From contig CACWKS010000017.1 in NCBI GenBank assembly GCA_902761535.1, positions 1 to 34,757 of the forward strand: a DNA stretch of 34,757 nt, in the 5' to 3' direction. This document shows positions 14,535 to 23,614 of the stretch, in pieces. How positions within the stretch are numbered: position 1 is the stretch's first letter; every line of letters starts with the position of its first letter. This stretch comes from an uncultured Pseudomonadota bacterium (GTDB taxonomy: Bacteria; Pseudomonadota; Alphaproteobacteria; RF32; CAG-239). Both the position numbers and the translations under genes were made by a program. The notes below the pieces were generated by a model. The model was not told the origin of the DNA. It did no database searches and was given only the letters and a program-made list of their open reading frames with translations.

Positions 14535-15074
14535 TTATTTCTTGTAAGGCAGGTTAAAAGCTGTTAACAAGGCTTTTGCTTCTTCATCAGTCTTAGCTGA
14601 TGTGCAGATGCAAATATCCATACCTCTAACATTCTCAACCTTATCATAGTTAATTTCCGGAAAGATAATCTGCTCTTTAATACCGAAAGCAAAGTTACCT
14701 CTGCCATCAAAGTTCTTGCCGGTAATACCATGAAAATCTCTGACGCGTGGCAATGCCATATTAATCAATCTTTCCAAGAACTCATACATTCTGGTCGAAC
14801 GCAGAGTAACTTTACAACCGATCGGCATACCCTCTCTCAGTTTAAAGGTAGCTATAGACTTACGAGCCGTTGTCATAACCGGCTTTTGACCGGCAATCAA
14901 AGCCAACTCTTCCATAGCGTTGTTCAGTTTCTTCTTATCGGCAGTAGCCTCGCCAACACCGATATTCAATACAATTTTAGTCAGCTTAGGAATCTCATGT
15001 GGGTTGGTGTAACCGAATTTTTCCACAAGAGATTTTTTTATGACTTGATTGTATAAATCTTCAAAATTTGCCAT
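14535..15074 (-). CDS. rplE: 50S ribosomal protein L5
   Basis: A 179-residue L5 from the chosen start ([10 protein letters not shown]). It binds 5S rRNA and contacts P-site t[19 protein letters not shown] and [21 protein letters not shown] are intact. A frame-matched ATG at 15089 overlaps the rplX stop, but the ATG at 15074 has GGGAG eight bases upstream and gives the standard N-terminus. Confidence 0.96.
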   Translation of the reverse strand: MANFEDLYNQVIKKSLVEKFGYTNPHEIPKLTKIVLNIGVGEATADKKKLNNAMEELALIAGQKPVMTTARKSIATFKLREGMPIGCKVTLRSTRMYEFLERLINMALPRVRDFHGITGKNFDGRGNFAFGIKEQIIFPEINYDKVENVRGMDICICTSAKTDEEAKALLTAFNLPYKK

Positions 15075-15088
15075 AAATTTTTCTCCCA

Positions 15089-15397
15089 TTAATCGATTAC
15101 GTCACCGGTTTTACGAGCGAAGCGCACCTTCTTACCCTTAACTTCCTTATAGCCTATTTTGGTGGCTTTACCATCTTTTGCATAAGCTACTTTAGAAGCA
15201 TTCAACGGTGCCTCTTTGGTTACAATACCTCCGGGATTGGTTTGGCTGGGTTTGGTATGTCTTTTTACCAAGTTTACCCCTTGCACAACTACCTTATTCT
15301 CTTTCGGCATTGCTTTTAATACTTCACCAGTTTTGCCTTTGTCATCACCTGACAAAATAACAACTTGGTCGCCCTTTTTAATTTTTAACTTAGGCAT
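15089..15397 (-). CDS. rplX: 50S ribosomal protein L24
   Basis: A 102-residue L24, an early assembly protein, with the KOW motif [20 protein letters not shown] at residues 7-26. The protein itself is full length. Its start is abnormal in context: the ATG follows only two bases after codons of the truncated rplN, the frames overlap by 13 bases, and no SD precedes it, whereas neighbouring ribosomal genes all have one. Translation would have to come by coupling from the shortened rplN. Confidence 0.95.
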   Translation of the reverse strand: MPKLKIKKGDQVVILSGDDKGKTGEVLKAMPKENKVVVQGVNLVKRHTKPSQTNPGGIVTKEAPLNASKVAYAKDGKATKIGYKEVKGKKVRFARKTGDVID

Positions 15398-15624
15398 TCT
15401 GATCCGTCTTTACGTCTGATGTCCGAAGCAGTTCTGACAATCACTGCCTTATGAACATCACCTTTTTTCACACGACCCTTTGGTATAGCGTCTTTAATCG
15501 ACACTACAATAACATCGCCAACAGAGGCATGCATTCTCTTGGAACCCCCAAGAACTTTAATGCACTGCACCTGACGAGCACCAGAATTGTCGGCGACATC
15601 AAGGTTGGTTTGCATCTGTATCAT
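15385..15624 (-). CDS. rplN: 50S ribosomal protein L14, C-terminally truncated
   Basis: The first 76-77 residues are a normal L14 ([20 protein letters not shown], later [19 protein letters not shown] and RRKDGS). After DGS the frame runs straight into the start of rplX and stops after 79 residues. L14 is about 122 residues, so some 45 C-terminal residues (the RNAAVLVNNxxEPxGTRIFGP region) and the spacer with the rplX SD are missing. That pattern is a clean deletion of roughly 140-160 bases. L14 is normally essential, so this is a real lesion with a second copy elsewhere, or an assembly or sequence error. The upstream SD (AAGGA) is good. Confidence 0.9.
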   Translation of the reverse strand: MIQMQTNLDVADNSGARQVQCIKVLGGSKRMHASVGDVIVVSIKDAIPKGRVKKGDVHKAVIVRTASDIRRKDGSECLS

Positions 15625-15654
15625 TTTTTATTTCCTTTTCAATTTTACGTTACC

Positions 15655-15741
15655 GTTTTATACTTGATACAACCATTACACCAGAAAAAATAAAAACTCA
15701 CATCTTCTAATGCACTAATAAGTTTAATCAAAGTATAAAAC
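15655..15741. repeat. Palindrome between rpsQ and rplN
   Basis: Outer arms GTTTTATACTT (15655-15665) and AAGTATAAAAC (15731-15741) pair perfectly, followed inward by GAT/ATC. The interior pairs only weakly. It starts nine bases after the rpsQ stop, the same placement as the other 3'-end palindromes, but lacks their TGTAG/CTACA core. It may be a distant relative or an independent hairpin. Confidence 0.6.
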
Positions 15742-15749
15742 AATCACTC

Positions 15750-15986
15750 CTAGGCGTTATTAACGATTACGGTCCAGGTCTTAGTCTTTGATTTCGGAGC
15801 ACATTCTTCAATGCTTACCAAATCGCCGACCTTGAACTGATTATTCTCATCATGAGCAGCATATTTTTTGCTTTTCTTGATGAATTTTTTATAAACAGGA
15901 TGCATAACTTGACGCTCTACACTGACCACGACAGTTTTATCCTGTTTATCACTCACAACAACACCCTGAAGAATTCTTTTAGGCAT
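15750..15986 (-). CDS. rpsQ: 30S ribosomal protein S17
   Basis: A 78-residue S17, a primary 16S binder, with [20 protein letters not shown] and the conserved KKYAAHDE...VGDLVSIEE segment. GGGAG lies seven bases before the start. A 125-base gap holding a palindrome separates it from rplN, unusually wide for this operon. Confidence 0.97.
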   Translation of the reverse strand: MPKRILQGVVVSDKQDKTVVVSVERQVMHPVYKKFIKKSKKYAAHDENNQFKVGDLVSIEECAPKSKTKTWTVIVNNA

Positions 15987-15998
15987 ATTATTTCTCCC

Positions 15999-16202
15999 TT
16001 AGCTATTCTTCTTGCGCTCGGTAATGAGCGTGTTGATTTTGGCTACTTCTTTACGAACTTTTGCCAGCTGTGCTGTGTTTTGCAACTGTCCGGTTGATTG
16101 CTGAATGCGCAAGTTAAACTGCTCTTTTTTATCTTCAAGCAACTTAGCTTCCAACTCATCCAAGCTCATAGCTCTCAAATCTTTAGTTTTTGTTTTAACC
16201 AT
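15999..16202 (-). CDS. rpmC: 50S ribosomal protein L29
   Basis: A 67-residue L29 at the nascent peptide exit: two helices with LRAMSLDELEAKLLEDKKEQ and LAKVRKEVAKINTLITERK. Its ATG overlaps the rplP stop by one base (TAATG), so the two are translationally coupled. Confidence 0.96.
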   Translation of the reverse strand: MVKTKTKDLRAMSLDELEAKLLEDKKEQFNLRIQQSTGQLQNTAQLAKVRKEVAKINTLITERKKNS

Positions 16203-16630
16203 TATTCTGCTCCCAATTCTGAATTAAGTTTTTTTACAAACTTAGTTTTAATCGGTAACTTAGCAGCACCCAAAGCCAAAGCCGAACGAGCAATCTCTTC
16301 GCTAACTCCGCCGCATTCAAACAAAATGCGACCCGGCTTAACTCTGGCTACCCAAAATTCTACTGAGCCTTTTCCTTTTCCCATACGAACCTCGGCCGGT
16401 TTATCCGAAACCGGAACATCCGGGAAAATTCTGATCCATAATTGACCAAGTCTTTTCATCTCACGGGTTATCGCTCTACGAGCCGCCTCAATTTGGCGAG
16501 CTGTAATGCGATCCGGTGTCAAAGCCTTCAGTCCGTATGAACCGAAACTCAATTCTGATCCGCCTTTGGCCAGACCATGAATACGGCCCTTATGCTGTTT
16601 GCGGAATTTTAATCTTTTTGGACTTAACAT
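16202..16630 (-). CDS. rplP: 50S ribosomal protein L16
   Basis: A 142-residue L16, near the A site. [20 protein letters not shown] begins the protein; later [23 protein letters not shown] and [19 protein letters not shown] are conserved. Full length, 13 bases after rpsC. Confidence 0.97.
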   Translation of the reverse strand: MLSPKRLKFRKQHKGRIHGLAKGGSELSFGSYGLKALTPDRITARQIEAARRAITREMKRLGQLWIRIFPDVPVSDKPAEVRMGKGKGSVEFWVARVKPGRILFECGGVSEEIARSALALGAAKLPIKTKFVKKLNSELGAE

Positions 16631-16643
16631 TTTTATTCACCTA

Positions 16644-17312
16644 TTATTTCTGTTCAGCCAACTTTTTGTCCTGTGCCATCGGATCATGAGCCATAATTTC
16701 GCCCTTATAAATCCAAACTTTAACACCACAGGCACCATAAGTTGTATGAGCTGTTGAGGTTGCATAATCAATGTCTGCACGCAATGTATGCAAAGGAACT
16801 CTGCCTTCACGATACTGTTCGGTACGAGCTATTTCGGCACCGCCTAAACGTCCCGAGCAAGCAACCTTAATACCTTCAGCACCCAAGCGTAAAGCTGACT
16901 GCATAACACGCTTCATTGCTCTGCGGAAATTAACACGTCTTTCCAACTGTTGAGCAACGCTGTCTGCAACTAACTGTGCATCCAACTCAGGCTTTCTGAC
17001 TTCAACAATGTTCAATTGAACTTCGGAATCAGTCATCTTTTGAATGTCTTTTTTCAAAACTTCAATATCCTGACCTTTCTTGCCAATTACAACACCTGGC
17101 CTTGCCGAATAAATGGTAACTCTTGCCTTCTTAGCAGGTCTTTCAATCAAAATTGTGCTAATACCGGCAGCTGCCAATTTATCCTTCAAGAAATCTTTAA
17201 TTTTAACATCTTCGTGAAGATAATCTGCATACTTATCATCAGCATACCAACGAGAATCCCAAGTGCGATTAACACCTAAACGAAGACTTGTAGGATTTAC
17301 TTTTTGTCCCAT
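16644..17312 (-). CDS. rpsC: 30S ribosomal protein S3
   Basis: A 222-residue S3 at the mRNA entry tunnel. The start [13 protein letters not shown] at 17312 has GAGGAG seven bases upstream; an earlier in-frame codon at 17342 lies within rplV and is rejected. The KH domain has [20 protein letters not shown], and the C-terminal domain has [16 protein letters not shown] and [10 protein letters not shown]. Confidence 0.97.
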   Translation of the reverse strand: MGQKVNPTSLRLGVNRTWDSRWYADDKYADYLHEDVKIKDFLKDKLAAAGISTILIERPAKKARVTIYSARPGVVIGKKGQDIEVLKKDIQKMTDSEVQLNIVEVRKPELDAQLVADSVAQQLERRVNFRRAMKRVMQSALRLGAEGIKVACSGRLGGAEIARTEQYREGRVPLHTLRADIDYATSTAHTTYGACGVKVWIYKGEIMAHDPMAQDKKLAEQK

Positions 17313-17316
17313 TAGA

Positions 17317-17691
17317 TTACTCCTCACGCTCTGCAACAACAATAGTCATGTTCGAGAAGGGTTTCAAAATTCGAGCCCCTCTTCCGCGTCCTCTTGCGCT
17401 CATGCGTTTCATAACTAAACCTTTTCCAACATAAGCGGCTTTAACAAACAACTTATCAATATTCAATTGATGATTGTTTTCTGCATTGGCAATAGCCGAT
17501 TGCAAAACCGTTAAAGCAACTTTCGCAATTCTTCTCTTCGAAAAACTGAGCTCAGCAACAGCCTTAGAAGCACTCATACCACGAATGGTCTGAGCAACCA
17601 GATTCAGCTTGCGCGGAGAGGTACGAATTGAATGACAAATAGCCAAAGCCTCTTTTTCATTCACTCTTCTTTGATTCTTAACTTGACTCAT
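17317..17691 (-). CDS. rplV: 50S ribosomal protein L22
   Basis: A 124-residue L22 lining the exit tunnel. [20 protein letters not shown] and the loop [14 protein letters not shown] with its following beta strand are present. It starts two bases after the rpsS stop. Confidence 0.97.
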   Translation of the reverse strand: MSQVKNQRRVNEKEALAICHSIRTSPRKLNLVAQTIRGMSASKAVAELSFSKRRIAKVALTVLQSAIANAENNHQLNIDKLFVKAAYVGKGLVMKRMSARGRGRGARILKPFSNMTIVVAEREE

Positions 17692-17693
17692 AA

Positions 17694-17972
17694 TTAACCT
17701 CTCTTAGCTTTCTTGTCTGCAGCGTGACCGTAAAATGTACGGGTAGGAGCAAACTCGCCGAATTTATGACCGATCATATCTTCGGTAACCAAAACCGGAA
17801 TAAATTTGTGTCCGTTATGAACACCGAATGTCAAACCGACAAATTGCGGCAACATGGTTGAACGACGTGACCAAATTTTAATTACTTCATTACGCTTAGA
17901 AGCCTTAGCAGCCTCAGCTTTTTTCAGAAGATAGCCATCAACAAACGGGCCTTTCCATACGGAACGTGTCAT
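17694..17972 (-). CDS. rpsS: 30S ribosomal protein S19
   Basis: A 92-residue S19 of the 30S head. [17 protein letters not shown] at the start and [20 protein letters not shown], then [15 protein letters not shown], are conserved. It lies between rplB and rplV. Confidence 0.97.
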   Translation of the reverse strand: MTRSVWKGPFVDGYLLKKAEAAKASKRNEVIKIWSRRSTMLPQFVGLTFGVHNGHKFIPVLVTEDMIGHKFGEFAPTRTFYGHAADKKAKRG

Positions 17973-17984
17973 TAGCTTTTCTCC

Positions 17985-18821
17985 TTATTTCTTTTTGTTT
18001 TCATGACGGCTTCTCATAATGAATTTATCCGTCTTTTTGTTAGTACGAGTCTTATAACCCTTAGTCGGAATACCCCAAGGAGTAACCGGATGACGACCGC
18101 CCGAAGTGCGACCTTCACCACCACCATGCGGGTGATCTACAGGGTTCATGGCAACACCGCGTGATACCGGACGATTGCCCAGCCAACGATTGCGGCCTGC
18201 TTTGCCCAACGACTTGTTTTGGTTATCCGGATTCGAAACAGCGCCAACCGTAGCCAAACACTCTTCGCGAACAACCCGCAACTCGCCGGAACTCAATTTC
18301 AATTGTGCATAGCCGGCATCTTTACCAACCAATTGAGCATAGCATCCGGCCGAACGAACCAACTGTCCGCCTTTACCGGCACGCAACTCAACATTGTGAA
18401 TAATTGTACCAACCGGCATATTCTTCAAAGGCATTGCATTACCCGGTTTGATATCAGCTTTTTCTGAAGAAATAACCTTATCACCGGCTTTTAATCTTTG
18501 CGGAGCCAAGATATAAGCCTTTTCGCCGTCTTTATAGCTAATCAAAGCAATAAAAGCCGAACGATTAGGATCATATTCAATTCGCTCTACCAAAGCCTCT
18601 GAATCAAATTTTCTGCGTTTAAAGTCAATCACGCGCAATTTGCGTTTATGACCGCCACCAATCCTGCGACTGGTAACATGACCGAAATTATCTCTACCTC
18701 CGGTTTTAGTCAAACCGACAGTCAAAGTTTTTTCGGGCTTTCCTCTGTACAACTCGCCTCTGTCAACGATAACGAGCTGACGAAGTCCAGGAGATGTGGG
18801 CTTATAATTTTTCAATGCCAT
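17985..18821 (-). CDS. rplB: 50S ribosomal protein L2
   Basis: A 278-residue L2, needed for peptidyl-transferase function and subunit joining. [18 protein letters not shown] lies in the N-terminal half. [20 protein letters not shown] carries the conserved His near the catalytic centre. AGGAA lies about eight bases before the start. Confidence 0.98.
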   Translation of the reverse strand: MALKNYKPTSPGLRQLVIVDRGELYRGKPEKTLTVGLTKTGGRDNFGHVTSRRIGGGHKRKLRVIDFKRRKFDSEALVERIEYDPNRSAFIALISYKDGEKAYILAPQRLKAGDKVISSEKADIKPGNAMPLKNMPVGTIIHNVELRAGKGGQLVRSAGCYAQLVGKDAGYAQLKLSSGELRVVREECLATVGAVSNPDNQNKSLGKAGRNRWLGNRPVSRGVAMNPVDHPHGGGEGRTSGGRHPVTPWGIPTKGYKTRTNKKTDKFIMRSRHENKKK

Positions 18822-18824
18822 TTT

Positions 18825-19142
18825 CTATATTCCTGTTGTAACATCAATGTTTTGACCCTTGGCAAGAGTGATCACAGCCTTCTTATAATCGGAACGTTGT
18901 CCGACATGGCCGCGAAACATCTTTTCCTTACCATTTGTGCAAATTGTGTTCACTTTTGTGACCTTAACATTAAATATTGCCTCAACAGCAGATTTAACGT
19001 CATTTTTTCCGGCCCATAAAGGAACCATGAACGTAACTTTCCCGTTTTCCGAAGAAAGCATAGACTTCTCGGTAATAACCGGACGAACTAAAGTATCATA
19101 CATTTTCGCAGTTACATTGTTTGTGTTTTTCGACTTACTCAT
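18825..19142 (-). CDS. rplW: 50S ribosomal protein L23
   Basis: A 105-residue L23 at the exit site, the docking point for trigger factor and SRP. The core starts [20 protein letters not shown], and [19 protein letters not shown] is the usual loop and C-terminal block. The ATG overlaps the rplD stop by four bases (ATGA). About 13 residues precede the conserved core, a small N-terminal extension. Confidence 0.95.
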   Translation of the reverse strand: MSKSKNTNNVTAKMYDTLVRPVITEKSMLSSENGKVTFMVPLWAGKNDVKSAVEAIFNVKVTKVNTICTNGKEKMFRGHVGQRSDYKKAVITLAKGQNIDVTTGI

Positions 19143-19759
19143 TTCAATCTCTCTCCCAAGCAGGTAACTGCATCTTTAGTCAGAACCAATTTATCTTTTC
19201 TCAAGATGTCATATACGTTAGCACCCATAGCAGGTAAAACATCAACTTCCACCAAATTACGCGAAGCCAGCGCAAAATTGGTATCAATCTCTTTACCGCC
19301 GATAATCAGGCAATTATTCAATCCGCAAGCCTCTAAGCTGCTCTTCAACAATTTAGTTTTCGGTTCAGCTAATTTAGCCTCATCCAAAACAACCAAATTA
19401 CCTTCTTTTAACTTAGCCGACAATGCAGTTTTCAAACCTAATTGTCTGAACTTTTTAGTTAAATCGTGCGAATGATCGCGAACAACCGGACCGAATACAA
19501 TACCGCCCTTGCGGAATTGTGTACCCTTGCGCGAACCTTGACGAGCACGACCACCGCCTTTTTGCTTAAACGGTTTAGCCGGTGTCAATGCAACCTCGGA
19601 ACGACCTTTGGTCTTATGAGTTCCGGCTTGCATTCTGGCCAATTGCCAAACAACAACGCGATGCAAGATGTCAGCACAAACTTCCACACCGAAAATCGAT
19701 TTGTCAAGTTCAATTGAGCCAACAACTTTATTTTCCAAATTTAAGATGTCCTGTTTCAT
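19139..19759 (-). CDS. rplD: 50S ribosomal protein L4
   Basis: A 206-residue L4, a tunnel constriction protein and, in enterobacteria, the S10 operon autoregulator. The extended loop [20 protein letters not shown] through [20 protein letters not shown] is typical. Of two close ATGs, 19768 has AAAGG directly abutting it, while 19759 has the same AAAGG nine bases upstream and is preferred. Confidence 0.95.
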   Translation of the reverse strand: MKQDILNLENKVVGSIELDKSIFGVEVCADILHRVVVWQLARMQAGTHKTKGRSEVALTPAKPFKQKGGGRARQGSRKGTQFRKGGIVFGPVVRDHSHDLTKKFRQLGLKTALSAKLKEGNLVVLDEAKLAEPKTKLLKSSLEACGLNNCLIIGGKEIDTNFALASRNLVEVDVLPAMGANVYDILRKDKLVLTKDAVTCLGERLK

Positions 19760-19777
19760 ATTTTTCATCCTTTAATC

Positions 19778-20506
19778 TTATGCATTTTCAGCCGGAGCTT
19801 CAACCTCGGCTTTAGCTGCAACAGGTTCATCAACTTTAATTAAACCGGCAGGCATCGGCAACTTTACTGAAGCAGATTTTTTTACGGCATCGGTAACATA
19901 TACCCAAGAATTATCACTTCCCGGAACACCGCCCTTTACCATAATCAATCCCTTATCAGCATTAACAGCCACAACCTTCAAGTTCTGAACGGTTACCCGC
20001 TCATCTCCCATATGTCCGGCCATCTTTTTGCCCTTAAATACTTTACCGGGATCCTGTCTTTGTCCTGTAGAACCATGTGAACGGTGAGAAATTGATACAC
20101 CGTGAGATGCTTCCAAACCGCCAAAATTGTGACGCTTCATAACACCGGCAAAACCTTTACCGATTGAAGTGCCGCAAACATCAACAAATTGACCGGCAAC
20201 AAAATGTTCTACAGATAATTTATCACCGACATTCAACAAGCAGTCTTCCGAAACTCTGAATTCTGCTAATTTACTCTTCGGTTCAATATTAGCCTTTGCA
20301 AAATATCCCTTCATCGGCTTTGTCAGATTCTTTGCTTTGATATCGCCGCAACCCAATTGAACAGATGTATAACCATCTTTCTCTTTGGTTTTAACTGCAA
20401 CAACTTCCAAGCCGTTAACCTGCAAAACCGTAACCGGAACATGAGTTCCGTCAACTTCGAAAATGCGGGACATTCCAAGTTTTTTTGCAATCAGACCTGT
20501 ACGCAT
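19778..20506 (-). CDS. rplC: 50S ribosomal protein L3
   Basis: A 242-residue L3, an assembly initiator. [17 protein letters not shown] opens it. The central [20 protein letters not shown] block contains the glutamine that PrmB methylates in other bacteria, followed by [15 protein letters not shown]. The tail after about residue 218 is Ala/Glu-rich and somewhat longer than usual. Confidence 0.97.
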   Translation of the reverse strand: MRTGLIAKKLGMSRIFEVDGTHVPVTVLQVNGLEVVAVKTKEKDGYTSVQLGCGDIKAKNLTKPMKGYFAKANIEPKSKLAEFRVSEDCLLNVGDKLSVEHFVAGQFVDVCGTSIGKGFAGVMKRHNFGGLEASHGVSISHRSHGSTGQRQDPGKVFKGKKMAGHMGDERVTVQNLKVVAVNADKGLIMVKGGVPGSDNSWVYVTDAVKKSASVKLPMPAGLIKVDEPVAAKAEVEAPAENA

Positions 20507-20569
20507 TATTAGTTTTTCCTTCTCTTAATAGGTTGACTTGTCCGAATATTTGGCAAGCCAACATTAACG

Positions 20570-20878
20570 TTATAACTTAATTTCAACATTAACACCGGCA
20601 GCCAAATCAAGCTTCATCAAAGCATCAACTGTTTGCGGTGTCGGATCTACAATGTCCAGCAATCTCTTGTGAGTACGGATTTCAAACTGCTCACGTGACT
20701 TTTTATCAACGTGCGGAGAACGATTCACCGTAAACTTTTCGATTCTGGTCGGCAGAGGGATCGGACCTCTGACATTAGCACCTGTTCTTTTGGCTGTGTG
20801 CACAATCTCAGCAGTCGAGAGATCAAGCAATCTATGGTCAAAAGCCTTCAGGCGAATTCTTATATTTTGTGCATCCAT
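20570..20878 (-). CDS. rpsJ: 30S ribosomal protein S10
   Basis: A 102-residue S10, also the antitermination factor Nus[21 protein letters not shown], then [20 protein letters not shown] and [17 protein letters not shown] are fully conserved. It is the first gene of the ribosomal run. AAGGA lies about eleven bases upstream, and a hairpin leader precedes it. tuf, fusA, rpsG and rpsL do not adjoin it. Confidence 0.97.
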   Translation of the reverse strand: MDAQNIRIRLKAFDHRLLDLSTAEIVHTAKRTGANVRGPIPLPTRIEKFTVNRSPHVDKKSREQFEIRTHKRLLDIVDPTPQTVDALMKLDLAAGVNVEIKL

Positions 20879-20899
20879 TTTTACACTTTTCCTTATAAC

Positions 20900-20937
20900 T
20901 AGACAGCACTAACTCAAAATTTTAAGCCGGCTGTCTA
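20900..20937 (-). promoter_or_regulatory. S10 operon leader hairpin
   Basis: TAGACAGC (20900-20907) and GCTGTCTA (20930-20937) form a perfect 8-base stem with a loop of 22 bases, ending 22 bases before the rpsJ start. It may serve mRNA processing or autoregulation, but it is much smaller than the enterobacterial L4-responsive leader. Confidence 0.5.
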
Positions 20938-21164
20938 AATTGTTAAACCATGCAGAGCCTTGCAATTTAATTTGTTTTTCCGATTCTAGCTAATATCATA
21001 GTTCACAAAAAAACAAGCTAAATCCAAGGGTTGCGTTATGTTTTATATCACCAAAAACCTGCCCGAAAACCTCGTCCAGCCCTTTGGTACTGCCGCCTTG
21101 TAACATATCTTAAATTTAATTGCAAGCAAAATTTACACAAAAAATCAAAAAAAATCATTTTTTT
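20938..21164. other. Region upstream of rpsJ, with a GC-richer mini-ORF
   Basis: It must hold the S10 promoter on the minus strand: TATGAT (20995-21000) and TAGAAT nearby are -10-like, but no clear -35 is spaced correctly. From 21020 to 21105 the sequence is GC-richer. On the plus strand an ATG at 21038 has AAGGG seven bases upstream and opens a 21-codon frame (MFYITKNLPENLVQPFGTAA) ending at 21103. CCAAGGG near 21023 can pair with CCCTTTGG near 21080. A 36-codon frame on the other strand overlaps. I cannot say whether it is a leader RNA, a microprotein or a remnant. Confidence 0.3.
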
Positions 21165-21215
21165 AATCTTCGCAAAGCCTTTATATGACTCTGTTTGAGT
21201 CAAAAAGATTTTTTT
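21165..21215 (+). terminator. Possible plus-strand terminator
   Basis: TGACTC-TGTTT-GAGTCA (21186-21202), extended by AATCTT (21165-21170) with AAGATT (21205-21210), followed by seven T. Its plus-strand direction would end a transcript coming from the mini-ORF region at 21020-21105. Confidence 0.45.
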
Positions 21216-21233
21216 GTCTATTTTATTACTGAT

Positions 21234-21267
21234 AAAAAAAAGGACACCTTACAAGATTCCCCTTTTT
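21234..21267 (-). terminator. Probable terminator after the decayed gene and uvrB
   Basis: On the minus strand AAAAAGG pairs with CCTTTTT across a loop of about 17 bases, followed by eight T. It lies 20 bases after the last reading-frame stop of the pseudogene at 21287-21605. Confidence 0.5.
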
Positions 21268-21286
21268 CACTTCAATTACGCTCAAT

Positions 21287-21605
21287 TTAATTTCTTTGAG
21301 CAGTACAAGCGCTTCCTGTAAGACTTATAGTCTTACCACTCAACGTTACGGTACAACTACCGGATGGTGTATATCCTGACACATATATATTGTCCTCTCC
21401 TCAATTTATATCTATAAGCAGATGTCGTATCACCACTTGTTGTCAAACTGCTTGACCAAATACTAACATCACAATCACCGAATCTTCCACAAACATCAGC
21501 TGCTTTTCATCCTCCGCTTCCATTCAGACAAGTATTTTCACAAGTCCTGTTATGCTCATCAGGACATCTGCAATTCTTATATTTTAATTCAGCATATATG
21601 ACATA
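21287..21605 (-). pseudogene. Decayed Cys-rich secreted-type protein fragment
   Basis: A coding signal broken at least twice. From 21605 the frame reads ELKYKNCRCPDEHNRTCENT and on to an in-frame TGA at 21507-21509. It resumes as KAADVCGRFGDCDVSIWSSS, then shifts frame near 21395. In the new frame it ends VSGYTPSGSCTVTLSGKTIS... and a TAA at 21287-21289. There is no start codon, because a TAG at 21606-21608 lies upstream. Seven or more Cys and Ser/Thr/Gly-rich beta-like sequence suggest an extracellular or pilin-like protein. It lies directly after the uvrB stop. TGA is unlikely to be recoded, since intact genes here use TGG for Trp. Confidence 0.6.
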
Positions 21606-21622
21606 CTACAAAACTATTTATT

Positions 21623-23614
21623 TTAGTGTAAATATATTTTTTCCAATTCTTTTATTTTATCACGATATTCTATAGCTTTTTCAAATTCCAAATCTGCTGC
21701 TGCCGTTTGCATTAAACGATTATATTCACGAATTTGTCTTTCAATATCATCATGCGACATTTTATCAGTTTTTCCTTTACCGCCGGCAACATCTTTCATC
21801 GTAATTTCATCCAATACCGAAGATATTTTTTTAACAATAGTCTGCGGCACTATGCCATGTAGGCGATTATATTCTGACTGCTTGGTTCGCCGTCGCTCGG
21901 TCTCCCCTAATGCCTTGACTAATGAATCAGTCATATTATCCGCATATAAAATAACTCGACCTTTGGCGTTTCGCGCCGCCCGTCCTATTGTTTGTATAAG
22001 CGAACGTGTCGAACGCAAGAAACCTTCCTTATCCGCATCTAATATTGCCACCAACGAACACTCCGGTATATCCAATCCCTCACGCAATAAATTTATTCCC
22101 ACCAACACATCAAAAGTACCTAGACGTAAATCTCGAATAATTTCAATTCGTTCCAATGTATCAATATCCGAATGCAAATAACGCACTTTTACACCGTTTT
22201 CCGCCAAATAGCCTGTCAAATCCTCTGCCATTTTTTTAGTCAAAGTTGTTACCAGTACTCTGCCGCCATCAGCTATAACTTTTTTGCATTCAGCCATCAA
22301 ATCATCTACTTGCGTTACTGCCGGTCGTACTATACATATCGGATCCGTCAATCCGGTCGGACGAATAATCTGTTCGACAAAAACTCCGCCGCTTTGCTGC
22401 AATTCCCAATCACCCGGAGTTGCCGACACAAAAATCGTCTGCCCGCGCATTGAATTCCACTCTTCGAATTTTAGCGGACGATTATCTACACAAGATGGCA
22501 ATCGAAATCCATACTCCGCTAAAGTTGATTTACGATTAAAATCACCTCGAAACATCCCGCCTATTTGCGGAACCGACACATGGCTTTCATCAATAAACAA
22601 AAGAGTATCTTCCGGCAAATATTCAAACAATGTCGGCGGCGGAGCTCCGGCAGGACGACCGGTCAAAAAACGAGAATAATTTTCAATTCCCTTGCAAGAA
22701 CCGGTAGCTTCTAACATTTCTAAATCAAATCTTGTCCGCTGCTCTATACGCTGTGCCTCTAATAACTTATTTTGTTGCGTAAAATTATCCATAGCTGTTT
22801 TCAATTCTTTACGAATATTTACTATAGCCTGAGCTATCGTTGGTCTTGGTGTAACGTAGTGATTAGCCGGATAAATTGTAACTCTGTCTAAAGTCTTTAA
22901 TCTCTTGCCGGTCAAAGCATCAAATTCATCTATTTGCTCTATTTCATCACCGAAAAAAGATATTCGCCAACCTTTATCTTCATAATGAGCCGGAAAGATA
23001 TCCACCACATCGCCTTGTACCCTGAAAGTTGACCGCACGAAATTTTGCTGATTCCTCGTGTATTGTAATTCACTCAAACGTCTGAAAACATCTGTCGGTT
23101 CAATCACTTGTCCGACCTCTAAAGGTAATGTCATGGCAGCATACGAATCAACATCACCCAATCCGTAAATACACGATACCGAAGCAATAATAATCACATC
23201 ACGATATTCCAATAACGAACGTGTTGCCGAGTTTCTCATCCTATCAATCTGCTCATTTATAGCCGAATCTTTTTCAATATACGTATCGGTTTTCGGCACA
23301 TAAGCTTCCGGCTGATAATAATCATAATAGGATACAAAATATTCCACATGATTATTCGGAAAAAATTCTTTCATTTCAGCATAAAGTTGAGCGGCTAAAG
23401 TCTTATTCGGAGCCATAATCAGCGCCGGTCTTGAACAAGCTTCAATTACCTTGGCCATTGTATAAGTCTTGCCGGAACCGGTTACTCCCAACAAAACTTG
23501 ATTTTTCACTCCGGCATTAAGCCCGTCAACCAATTCGGTAATTGCTTGCGGCTGATCGCCTGACGGCTCGAATTTAGAAACCAAAGAAAATATTTTTTCT
23601 TCTTTATTAATCAA
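21623..23614 (-). CDS. uvrB: Excinuclease ABC subunit B
   Basis: A 663-residue UvrB, the helicase-like damage verifier of nucleotide excision repair. Walker A GVTGSGKT is at residues 43-50. The beta-hairpin region carries [30 protein letters not shown] is the Walker B/DEAD-like motif, and [20 protein letters not shown] and [12 protein letters not shown] are helicase motifs. The C-terminal UVR segment (about 625-660) binds UvrC. The start is a TTG at 23614 with GGAAG six bases upstream, overlapping the preceding gene by eight bases. No ATG is available before the conserved [11 protein letters not shown]. Confidence 0.96.
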   Translation of the reverse strand: MINKEEKIFSLVSKFEPSGDQPQAITELVDGLNAGVKNQVLLGVTGSGKTYTMAKVIEACSRPALIMAPNKTLAAQLYAEMKEFFPNNHVEYFVSYYDYYQPEAYVPKTDTYIEKDSAINEQIDRMRNSATRSLLEYRDVIIIASVSCIYGLGDVDSYAAMTLPLEVGQVIEPTDVFRRLSELQYTRNQQNFVRSTFRVQGDVVDIFPAHYEDKGWRISFFGDEIEQIDEFDALTGKRLKTLDRVTIYPANHYVTPRPTIAQAIVNIRKELKTAMDNFTQQNKLLEAQRIEQRTRFDLEMLEATGSCKGIENYSRFLTGRPAGAPPPTLFEYLPEDTLLFIDESHVSVPQIGGMFRGDFNRKSTLAEYGFRLPSCVDNRPLKFEEWNSMRGQTIFVSATPGDWELQQSGGVFVEQIIRPTGLTDPICIVRPAVTQVDDLMAECKKVIADGGRVLVTTLTKKMAEDLTGYLAENGVKVRYLHSDIDTLERIEIIRDLRLGTFDVLVGINLLREGLDIPECSLVAILDADKEGFLRSTRSLIQTIGRAARNAKGRVILYADNMTDSLVKALGETERRRTKQSEYNRLHGIVPQTIVKKISSVLDEITMKDVAGGKGKTDKMSHDDIERQIREYNRLMQTAAADLEFEKAIEYRDKIKELEKIYLH

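Noticed and set aside
21507..21509. In-frame TGA in the Cys-rich fragment read as tryptophan or selenocysteine.
   Set aside because: Intact genes here use TGG for Trp and end normally on TGA, and a frameshift further on also breaks the gene, so decay is simpler.
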